From an uncultured Mucilaginibacter sp. (GTDB lineage Bacteria > Bacteroidota > Bacteroidia > Sphingobacteriales > Sphingobacteriaceae), in contig CAISKH010000147.1 of the NCBI GenBank assembly GCA_903885865.1, positions 1-10,232 on the forward strand: 10,232 nucleotides of DNA. Reading direction: 5' to 3'. Each line of letters starts with the position of its first letter. Position 1 is the first letter of the stretch. The translations under genes were made by a program, and so were the position numbers. Of the stretch, positions 1 to 7,300 are shown piece by piece. The notes below the pieces were generated by a model. The model was not told where the DNA came from, did not search any database, and saw only the letters and a list, made by a program, of their open reading frames with translations.

Positions 1-471
1 CAACCAAAAAATAGTATTGAATTGGGTACCTGTTTAGGTATTACCACCATCTACCTGCAAAAAGCCGCGCCCCGTGCAAAAGTTTACACGTTGGAGGGCT
101 GCCCCGAAACAGCGGCCATAGCTAAAGAAAACTTTAACAAAGCCGGATTAGCCGGTATTGAATTAATAACTGGCAATTTTGACAACACCCTGCCCGGCGT
201 GATTGATAAATTATCCCAACTCGATCTTGTATTTGTTGATGGCAATCACCAGAAACGGGCTACCCTGCAATACCTTGCGTGGTGCCTACCCAAAGTGCAT
301 GAAAACACGCTGCTTATTTTTGATGATATTTACTGGAGCGAAGAAATGAAAGAGGCATGGGCAGAAATAAAGGCGCACCCGCGGGTAACGATTACTATCG
401 ATTTGTTTTGGATAGGGTTGGTATTTTTTAAAACAGGAAGGGCTAAGGAGGATTTCCTGGTACGCGTGTAG
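1..471 (+). CDS. Class I SAM-dependent methyltransferase, 5' end missing
   Basis: The reading frame is open from the first base of the window, so the true start lies upstream; the TTG at 22 is an internal leucine codon, not a start. 156 codons are visible. They begin with the SAM-binding motif I (ELGTCLGITT, residues 7-16 of the visible part), followed by an acidic end to the next strand (VYTLEG), the core-strand motif LVFVDGNH and a later LIFDDIYWS segment. This order matches the Rossmann-like class I fold and resembles the Methyltransf_24 type found in many Bacteroidota. The substrate cannot be told from sequence. The gene converges on the outer-membrane barrel gene downstream, with a 118-bp gap filled by an inverted repeat. 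The fold assignment is firm; the reaction is unknown. Confidence 0.85.
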   Translation, partial: QPKNSIELGTCLGITTIYLQKAAPRAKVYTLEGCPETAAIAKENFNKAGLAGIELITGNFDNTLPGVIDKLSQLDLVFVDGNHQKRATLQYLAWCLPKVHENTLLIFDDIYWSEEMKEAWAEIKAHPRVTITIDLFWIGLVFFKTGRAKEDFLVRV

Positions 472-475
472 TTAT

Positions 476-588
476 GTGCATATGTGCGGATGTGCAGATA
501 TGCAAATGAATTATTCTTTAAATTTATTACACGTAGTCCTGAAGCTTAGTTTTTTAATCTGCACATTTGCATATCCACGCATCTGCAC
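476..588. repeat. Imperfect inverted repeat between convergent genes
   Basis: Left arm 476-508 and right arm 556-588 (33 bp each) are reverse complements at 25 of 33 positions, separated by 47 bp. Both arms are made of the recurring words ATGTGC, TGTGCAGAT and TGCAAATG, so short direct repeats also occur within each arm. The element sits exactly between the stop codon of the methyltransferase (471) and that of the barrel gene (590). It could fold in RNA from either strand and act as a bidirectional terminator or 3' mRNA stabiliser. It could also be one copy of a dispersed REP-like intergenic repeat. The structure is seen directly; either role is inference. Confidence 0.7.
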
Positions 589-589
589 A

Positions 590-1732
590 TCAAAAAGATT
601 GCCCCAATCCAACATAAAAACCACTTTCGCGTTCTTCGCCGGTTGGTTTTTGGCCAACGCCGTAGTCAAACCTTACGCTAAGGCCTTTCTCCAGATCAAA
701 AAAGTAACGTATACCGCCGCCATAGTTGGGTTTTAGCTGCTGGGCACTAAATGTATCATGAAACACTTCGCCGGTGCCAACAAAGCCTGCCAGGCCAAAA
801 CGCGGGTTAATACGGTATCGCAGCTCGGTTTGCCCGGCTATAAAGTTACGGTCGCGGTAACGGCCGCTGTAATACCCGCGCATCATTTCGTCGCTACCCA
901 TTTGGGGCAATAAATAAAACGGCGAGCGGCCGCCAACTAAGCTCTGCTCCTGCACATCAACCCCCAAAACCAGTTTTTTATTTAAAGCGAAAAATTGAGA
1001 GTATTCTATATTGAAAAACCCGCCCACGTAGCCATTGTCGGCTAAAACACCGTGCATGGCATTAAAATAGGCGGTAACAATCATTCCTTTGGTGGTATAG
1101 GTATTGTTGTTGCGGGTATCGTAATTAAAACTCGGCCCAATGTATGCAAACTCGCCGCCGTCCCGGTTTTCCACTAAAGGGTCGATATGGAATATGCCAT
1201 AAAGGTTATAGTTTTCAAAGTTAAATTTTACTGCGCCCGATACCAACCCAATGTAAACATTACTGGCTGCCAGTTTTTCGATACCAAAGGTTAGTTTATA
1301 CCTGTGCTCACCAACATGTTCCTTATCGGCTAAATGGGTATTATTGCCTATTCCATAAAAATCCGACGGGAAATTTATTACACCAGTATAAGCGGTATAA
1401 TGAAGTTTGTTTCCTGGTGTCCAGTAATTGGTGTTTAAACTCAAGCGGTTTTGGCCTTTTGTGGTTAAAGAAGCATAGCCATATATGCTTGAAACGCGGG
1501 TATCATGATGGAGCGTATCGGTATAAAAAGAGTATAAACCCGCGCCGCCAATCTCAATACCAGTCTCGGGTGCTGATGTAAGAATAGGCAGGTAGATAAA
1601 GCTGCTGTGCTTGCTGGTATCCTTATTAAAATACATGCGGCGGATAAATTTAGGCACCATATTTTGCCCGTTAACCACCTGTAAACTTTCTGTTATACTA
1701 ATTATAATAAGGAACGCTAAAACTTTTCTCAT
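590..1732 (-). CDS. BamA/TamA-family outer-membrane beta-barrel protein
   Basis: A 380-residue protein of the Omp85 / bacterial surface antigen D15 type. The start chosen is the ATG at 1730-1732, because it opens a clear signal peptide (MRKVLAFLIIISI, cleavage probably near residue 22, before QN). The frame continues open upstream to 1894, but those 54 codons run through the divergent promoter region and the next gene. The mature part is alternating beta-barrel sequence, with a DTRNN...TTKG strand-turn near 205-215, the Omp85 loop motif MRGYYSGRYRD (RGY at 285-287) and a C-terminal phenylalanine (YVGLGQSF) typical of barrel-assembly signals. There is no room for POTRA domains: only about 20-25 residues separate the signal peptide from the first predicted strands. 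Family members insert or export outer-membrane proteins or lipids; the role of this POTRA-less form is unknown. Confidence 0.85.
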   Translation of the reverse strand: MRKVLAFLIIISITESLQVVNGQNMVPKFIRRMYFNKDTSKHSSFIYLPILTSAPETGIEIGGAGLYSFYTDTLHHDTRVSSIYGYASLTTKGQNRLSLNTNYWTPGNKLHYTAYTGVINFPSDFYGIGNNTHLADKEHVGEHRYKLTFGIEKLAASNVYIGLVSGAVKFNFENYNLYGIFHIDPLVENRDGGEFAYIGPSFNYDTRNNNTYTTKGMIVTAYFNAMHGVLADNGYVGGFFNIEYSQFFALNKKLVLGVDVQEQSLVGGRSPFYLLPQMGSDEMMRGYYSGRYRDRNFIAGQTELRYRINPRFGLAGFVGTGEVFHDTFSAQQLKPNYGGGIRYFFDLEKGLSVRFDYGVGQKPTGEERESGFYVGLGQSF

Positions 1733-1746
1733 GAATGATATATGGG

Positions 1747-1778
1747 CGAAGATAAATTTTAAGAAATTGTTTGAGAAA
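1747..1778 (-). promoter_or_regulatory. Possible promoter of the barrel gene
   Basis: On the minus strand, TATCTTCG (1747-1754) matches the Bacteroidota -7 box TAnnTTTG with one mismatch. TTTC (1775-1778), 20 bp upstream, is one mismatch from the -33 TTTG. The site lies 15-46 bp before the chosen start of the barrel gene. Both boxes are imperfect in AT-rich DNA, so the call is weak. Confidence 0.3.
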
Positions 1779-1806
1779 TTAAAAATTCTCTTTTCATCAA
1801 AATACC

Positions 1807-1814
1807 TACTTTTG
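1807..1814 (+). promoter_or_regulatory. -7 promoter box of the deoxyhypusine synthase-like gene
   Basis: TACTTTTG is a perfect match to the Bacteroidota sigma-ABfrM -7 consensus TAnnTTTG and lies 26 bp before the ATG at 1841, implying a very short leader. No convincing TTTG -33 element is present at the expected 19-21 bp spacing. No Shine-Dalgarno sequence precedes the ATG; the upstream bases are A/T-rich (TATCTATAAA), as is usual in this phylum. Confidence 0.5.
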
Positions 1815-1840
1815 CGCCTGTATCTGTTTATATCTATAAA

Positions 1841-2821
1841 ATGAGTATTCCAAAGGGGCCCGTATCCCAATTTATTGAAAAAAATTACCTGCATTTTAAT
1901 GCCGCCGCGTTAATGGATGCCGCCAAAGGTTATGAAACCCATTTAGCCGAAGGCGGTAAAATGATGGTAACCCTTGCCGGGGCCATGAGCACCGCGGAGC
2001 TGGGTATTTCGCTGGCCGAAATGATACGGCAGGATAAAATAGCTATCATATCATGTACGGGCGCCAACCTGGAAGAGGATATTATGAATTTGGTGGCGCA
2101 CTCGCATTATAAGCGCGTGCCTAACTATCGTGATTTGAGTCCGCAGGATGAATGGGACCTGCTTGAAAATCATTATAACCGCGTAACCGATACCTGCATA
2201 CCAGAAGAAGAAGCTTTCAGGCGTTTGCAAAAACATATCCATAAATTATGGAAGGATGCCGATGATAGTGGTGAACGCTATTTTCCGCACGAGTATATGT
2301 ATAAGATGCTGTTAAGCGGTGATTTGGAGCAGTATTATGAAATTGACCCTAAAAATTCATGGATGCTGGCCGCTGCCGAAAAGAAACTGCCGATAGTTGT
2401 ACCCGGCTGGGAAGATTCAACTATGGGCAACATCTTTGCATCTTATGTTATAAAAGGGCAAATTAAAGCCGTTACCATGAAAAGCGGTATTGAGTACATG
2501 GCGTGGCTGGCCAATTGGTATATAAAAAACTCGGGAGGCAAGGGCATAGGGTTTTTCCAGGTGGGCGGCGGTATAGCCGGCGATTTCCCGATATGTGTGG
2601 TGCCCATGCTTTACCAGGATATGGAGATGCACGAGATACCCTTCTGGAGTTATTTTTGCCAGGTATCCGACTCCACAACTTCGTATGGTTCCTATTCGGG
2701 CGCCGTACCTAACGAAAAAATTACCTGGGGAAAACTGGACATCCATACCCCCAAATTTATTGTTGAATCAGACGCTACGATTGTTGTTCCGTTAATATTT
2801 GCCTGGCTGTTAGGGCAATAA
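1841..2821 (+). CDS. Deoxyhypusine synthase-like protein
   Basis: A 326-residue member of the deoxyhypusine synthase family. Visible family features are the NAD-binding segment TGANLEED (73-80), the aligned core KNSWMLAAAEKKLPIVVPGWEDST (171-194), the GGG loop (242-244), and the C-terminal SGAVPNEKITWGK (286-298) followed by an ESDATIVVPLIFAWLL helix (309-324). Eukaryotic and archaeal enzymes transfer a 4-aminobutyl group from spermidine to eIF5A/aIF5A. Bacteria lack that substrate, and some bacterial relatives make homospermidine. Compared by eye with the human enzyme's GGGVVKHH, this protein reads GGGIAGDF, so the catalytic lysine (human K329) is replaced by glycine. Canonical deoxyhypusine synthesis is therefore unlikely; a polyamine-related or other NAD-linked reaction is possible. 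It is a stand-alone gene divergent from the barrel gene. The family is certain, the function unknown. Confidence 0.9.
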   Translation: MSIPKGPVSQFIEKNYLHFNAAALMDAAKGYETHLAEGGKMMVTLAGAMSTAELGISLAEMIRQDKIAIISCTGANLEEDIMNLVAHSHYKRVPNYRDLSPQDEWDLLENHYNRVTDTCIPEEEAFRRLQKHIHKLWKDADDSGERYFPHEYMYKMLLSGDLEQYYEIDPKNSWMLAAAEKKLPIVVPGWEDSTMGNIFASYVIKGQIKAVTMKSGIEYMAWLANWYIKNSGGKGIGFFQVGGGIAGDFPICVVPMLYQDMEMHEIPFWSYFCQVSDSTTSYGSYSGAVPNEKITWGKLDIHTPKFIVESDATIVVPLIFAWLLGQ

Positions 2822-2841
2822 ACAATTGCGCATATTTAATG

Positions 2842-2858
2842 CCAGTAATTTAAACTGG
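2842..2858 (+). terminator. Weak hairpin after the deoxyhypusine synthase-like gene
   Basis: CCAGT and ACTGG form a 5-bp stem with a 7-base loop, 21 bp after the stop codon. It is followed by a T-containing but not uniform stretch (ATACTTTGTT), with a six-T run further on at about 2893. It may help end transcription before the actA promoter, but it is short and could be chance. Confidence 0.2.
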
Positions 2859-2970
2859 TAATACTTTGTTAAGAAAACGGAAGATTTAACCTGTTTTTTA
2901 GGATTTATTTAGAATTGTTATAAATTAGTTATTGCTGTCATTTAGATGTCACCGATTATTTAATAAATTA

Positions 2971-2978
2971 TACTTTTG
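2971..2978 (+). promoter_or_regulatory. -7 promoter box of the alternative complex III operon
   Basis: TACTTTTG is a perfect TAnnTTTG match, identical to the box before the deoxyhypusine synthase-like gene. It lies 83 bp before the actA start. It is the only good match in the 240-bp gap 2822-3061, which holds nothing else recognisable beyond the weak hairpin. No clear -33 TTTG is found at the usual spacing. A start point about 7 bp downstream would give a leader of roughly 75-80 bases without a Shine-Dalgarno sequence. It would drive actA through actF, since no later gap in the operon exceeds 40 bp. Confidence 0.5.
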
Positions 2979-3061
2979 TGGCTGAAAAATCCGATGAAAG
3001 CTGTAGTCTTTAATCAGTTTCAAAACACTTATACAATTAATATTTAGCATCAATACACTTT

Positions 3062-4360
3062 ATGAGAAGCATCTCATTAATTTTTAAAAAATTTTCCGGA
3101 TCGGTTTTACTGCTTGCCTGTTTTACTGTTTTGGGATTTACTGCTAAGGCGCAAGGCGACGCCGCAAAGGGGGACGCCGCAAAAGGCGAGGCCTTATTTA
3201 AATCAAGCGGCTGTACCGGTTGTCATAAGATCGACCAGCGTATGACTGGCCCGGCTTTGGGGCCGGTTATGACAAAAGAAACTGATGATAAATTTCTAAC
3301 GCAGTGGATTCAGAATAACCAGGCCTTAATAGCAGCCAAAGAACCGAGAGCGGTAAGTATCTTTACTCAATATAACCAGGCCGGGATGCCGGCCTTCCCC
3401 AGCCTGCAAGACGCTGACGTGGCTAATATTTTAGCCTACGTACGCGCCGAGTGGAAAAAAGAGCAAGCTGCTACACCCGCTCCGGCTGCGGCAACTGCCG
3501 AAGCATCGGGTCCAAGCAACCTGGTGGTTTTTGGCTTGATCGGGGTTATCATCCTGGCATTTATTATCATATTGGTATTAAACAGGGTTGTAGCCACTTT
3601 AGAGCGTTTGCTTTCCAAAGGGGGCGTACCAATAATTGAAGAAGAGGTTAGCGAAGAGGCTATTCCTGTTGACCGTTGGGCCACTGTAAAGAAGCTGGCA
3701 AAAAATAAAAAACTGGTATTCTTTATCCTGTTCTGCGGTACGTTTGCTTTAGGCAGCTGGACCTGGTTTGCTTTATGGAACACTAATGTACATACAGGTT
3801 ACCAGCCGGTGCAGCCCATTAAATTTCCTCACGACCTGCACGCGGGTATCATGAAAATTGAGTGCCAGTATTGTCATTCGGGCGCTTTTAAATCAAAAAA
3901 CGCGTCTATACCCTCATTAAATGTTTGTATGAACTGTCATAAAACAATTGACAGGACATTAAGCAGCAAAACTGCATCGCCTGAAATACAAAAGATATAT
4001 GACGCGCTGGGTTACGACCCTCAAACCCAAAAATACGATAGTACCAAAGCAAGGCCTATACAATGGATACGTATTCATAACCTGCCTGATTTTGCTTATT
4101 TTAATCACTCGCAGCACGTAAAAGTTGGCGGCTTAAAATGCCAGACCTGCCATGGCCCGGTTGAAACCATGAAAGAGGTTTATCAGTACTCGCCGCTTAC
4201 TATGAAATGGTGTATACAGTGCCACAAACGCACAGACATTAATATGAAAGGCAACGCGTATTATGAAAATATGATACAGGTGCATGACCTGATTAAAAGA
4301 GGCGTGAAAGTTACCCCGGCTCAATTAGGTGGTATTGAATGCGGCAAGTGCCATTATTAA
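3062..4360 (+). CDS. actA: Alternative complex III subunit ActA, multiheme cytochrome c
   Basis: A 432-residue heme subunit of the quinol-oxidising alternative complex III. A signal peptide (about 1-31, ending AKAQ) leads to a class I cytochrome c domain with heme motif CTGCH (51-55) and a likely Met ligand at M109 (GMPAFP). After an Ala/Pro-rich linker (136-150) come a membrane helix (about 153-174), a charged linker, and a second helix (about 217-238). A pentaheme domain follows, with CQYCH 268, CMNCH 289, CQTCH 360, CIQCH 384 and CGKCH 427, ending just before the stop. Extra histidines (FPHDLH, FNHSQH, QVHD) are candidate distal ligands. Two helices put both heme domains in the periplasm and the 175-216 linker in the cytoplasm, in keeping with its lysines before helix 2. 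Six motifs is one more than the pentaheme Rhodothermus marinus ActA. It is the first gene of the operon, 39 bp before actB. Confidence 0.95.
   Translation: MRSISLIFKKFSGSVLLLACFTVLGFTAKAQGDAAKGDAAKGEALFKSSGCTGCHKIDQRMTGPALGPVMTKETDDKFLTQWIQNNQALIAAKEPRAVSIFTQYNQAGMPAFPSLQDADVANILAYVRAEWKKEQAATPAPAAATAEASGPSNLVVFGLIGVIILAFIIILVLNRVVATLERLLSKGGVPIIEEEVSEEAIPVDRWATVKKLAKNKKLVFFILFCGTFALGSWTWFALWNTNVHTGYQPVQPIKFPHDLHAGIMKIECQYCHSGAFKSKNASIPSLNVCMNCHKTIDRTLSSKTASPEIQKIYDALGYDPQTQKYDSTKARPIQWIRIHNLPDFAYFNHSQHVKVGGLKCQTCHGPVETMKEVYQYSPLTMKWCIQCHKRTDINMKGNAYYENMIQVHDLIKRGVKVTPAQLGGIECGKCHY
3155..3184 (+). repeat. Tandem 15-bp duplication inside actA
   Basis: Two adjacent in-frame 15-bp units (3155-3169 and 3170-3184) encode GDAAK-GDAAK at residues 32-41 and are followed by the related GEALF. 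They differ at only two bases. The repeat lies between the signal peptide and the first heme motif, where one GDAAKGEALF-type start to a cytochrome c helix is normal, so the second unit looks like a recent small duplication. Confidence 0.7.
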
Positions 4361-4399
4361 TTAAAAGAACTTAGCATAACAGTTTATAGTACAGCTTAA

Positions 4400-7300
4400 A
4401 TGGATAGCAATAAAAAATACTGGAAAGGTTTAGAAGAGCTAAACAACACGCCGGAATTTGTTGAGAAAAATAAACATGAGTTCGCGGAACCTATTCCTAT
4501 CGAAGATGTTTTAAGCGGAGATGGTTTATTAGGCAAAACGCCCCGGCGCGACTTTTTAAAGGCCGTGGGCTATGGTGTGGGAGCAGTTACACTGGCTGCC
4601 TGCCAAAGGGTGCCTGTACATAAATCTATACCTTATTTAATTAAACCCGAGGAGATAACTCCCGGTATAGCCAACTATTATGCGTCAACTTTCGAGGGCC
4701 ATGCTATTTTGGTTAAAACCCGCGAGGGCCGCCCCATTAAAATTGAAGGCAACCCCAATGATGCTTTAGCAAGAGGTGGTTTAAGCGCATCGGCCCAGGC
4801 ATCTGTTTTAGATCTGTATGATGTTAGCCGAGTAAAGGCCCCAGTACAGGATGGTGCTGAAAAAGAATGGAGCGACCTGGATGATTATGTTAAATTAGAA
4901 CTGGCTAAAATTAAGGATGCAGGTAAAAAAATACGCATCGTTTCATCAACGGTTACCAGCCCGTCGACACTGGCTGTAATTGCTGACTTTATTGGCCAGT
5001 TCCCCGGCGCTAAACACGTCACTTACGACGCGGTTTCGTATACAGGTATTATCCAGGCCAATCAAAACAGTTTTGGTAAAGCCGTATTGCCGCATTATCA
5101 TTTTGATAAGGCTGATGTTATTGTAAGTTTCGGCGCCGATTTCCTTGGATCATGGATATCGCCGGTTGAATTTACCGCGCAATACGTACAAAACCGGAAT
5201 AACAAATCATTGCAGGGCAAGAAAATGTCGCGCCATATCCAGTTTGAAACAGGTATGAGTTTGGCCGGTACCAATGCCGACGTGCGTATTCCGCTTAAAC
5301 CTTCAGAAGAAGGAATAGCTTTAATTAATTTATACAATGCTATTACTACAGGCACTACGCTGTTGGGCTCAAAAAAATTGAGCGATAACGCTACCAACAA
5401 CGCCATTATACTTGCTGCAAAAGAATTGCAAAAGGCAAAAGGCAAAGCGCTGGTAGTAGCCGGATCAAACGATGTTGCCACGCAGGTTTTGGTTAACGCC
5501 ATAAACGCCGCTTTAGGCAGTTACGGTACTACCATCGACTTGGATAACAGCTCAAACCAGTACGCTGGTAACGACGCTGAACTGGTTGAGTTTATTAACG
5601 AAGCCAAAACTGGTGATGTTGCTGCAGTATTGTTCATGAACGCTAACCCGGTTTATGATTATTATAACGCAAAGGAATTAACAGCCGCACTGGCTAAAGT
5701 GCCGTTGAAAGTATCTTTTGCCGACCACATGGACGAAACAGCCGCTGTTTGTAATGTTGTTGCGCCAAACCATCATTATTTGGAGTCATGGGGCGATGAT
5801 AGCGCAGTAGCAGGTTATTATACCGTATTGCAACCAACCATTAACCCGGTATATAATACCCGCCAGGCCGAAGAAAGCCTGTTAATATGGTCAAACAACA
5901 CCGTACCTGTTTATTATACTTATGTTAGAAATAACTGGGACAAAAATATATTAGCACAAGGCGGCCTGTCGGGCCAGAAAGGCTGGGAAACCGTATTGCA
6001 AACCGGCTTTATAAAAGTAGCCGACAAACCAGCAGGTTCTTATTCGTTTAGCCGCGACCTCAATGCTGTTGCACAAACTATTTTAGCGCAAAGTGCACAG
6101 TTGGCCGCTCCGGGCGACAATAAAATGGAACTGCACCTGTACCAAACCGTAGCCATGCGCGATGGTAAACGTGCAAACAATCCGTGGTTGCAGGAACTGC
6201 CCGACCCGGTATCAAAAGTAACCTGGGATAACTTTGCCGCTATTTCATTAACCGATATTAAAAAATTAAACCTGCAGGAAGGCGACGTAATTACTATTGA
6301 TGTGAATGGAACTTCTATTGCTTTACCGGTATTATTGCAACCCGGCCAGGCAGAGGGCACAATATCAGTAGCAGTTGGTTATGGCCGTGCAAAAGGCGGT
6401 GTTGTAATTGAATCAGGAGTAGGTAAAAATGCGTTTCCTTTTCATAGCTTCCGTAACGGTACTTTCCAGACAACCGGTGTGGCCGCAGTTTCGGCAACGG
6501 GCGATAGTATAATTTTGGCCCAAACCCAAACACACCACTCATACGAAGGGCGTAACAATATCCGCGAAGCATCATTTACCGAGTACAAGAAAAATCCTTA
6601 CAAAAACAGCGGTAAGGATGGTGCGCATAAAGATTACAAGAGTTTGTGGGAAGATTATAGCGACACAGAGTATAAAAACTCGCCATATAACTGGGTAATG
6701 GCTATTGACCTTAACGCCTGTACCGGTTGCGGCGCCTGCGTGGTTGCCTGTAACGCCGAAAACAATGTTCCGGTTGTTGGCAGGGACGAAGTTCGCCGCC
6801 GCCGCGAAATGCATTGGATACGCATAGACCGTTATTACAGCATTAACGAAGAAGGCAAAAGCATAACCGAAGAAAGAGAAATTGATAAACTGGCTAATTT
6901 AAATAATGTATCGGTTGTTCACCAGCCTATGCTTTGCCAGCATTGCGAACATGCACCCTGCGAAACAGTGTGCCCGGTATTAGCTACTGTCCACTCATCA
7001 GAAGGGTTGAACCACATGGCTTACAACCGTTGCGTAGGTACACGTTATTGCGCTAACAACTGTCCGTACAAAGTTCGTCGTTTTAACTGGTTTAACTACT
7101 GGAACGATTCGCGCTTTGAAAACTACCTGGCAGAACAACATACCCAGTTAGTATTAAACCCTGACGTAACTACCCGTTTCCGCGGGGTTATGGAAAAATG
7201 CTCTATGTGCATACAACGCATACAGGCAGGTAAATTAAAAGCTAAAATTGAGAAACGCCCTGTTAAAGACGGCGATATTAAGGTGGCTTGCCAGCAAACA

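Noticed and set aside
476..736. 86-codon plus-strand open frame beginning GTG in the inverted repeat
   Set aside because: It is made of the repeat and the antisense of the barrel gene's 3' end; the first residues are repeat-derived and no family is recognisable.
1731..1844. Lys/Leu-rich small open frame in the divergent promoter region
   Set aside because: It comes from AT-rich promoter DNA, overlaps the next gene's start and contains the -7 boxes of both divergent genes; a chance frame is the simpler explanation.
1733..1894. 54-codon N-terminal extension of the barrel gene
   Set aside because: It would place the signal peptide at residue 55 and run across the promoter and into the opposite gene; the ATG at 1730-1732 fits much better.
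2417..2746. Minus-strand open frame of 109 codons inside the deoxyhypusine synthase-like gene
   Set aside because: It is the antisense shadow of a conserved gene, with no recognisable domain or start context.
4670..6640. Active molybdenum cofactor site in ActB
   Set aside because: The domain has the molybdopterin-oxidoreductase fold signatures but no N-terminal Fe-S cysteine set, and structurally studied ActB proteins hold no Mo; treated as an electron-transfer scaffold.
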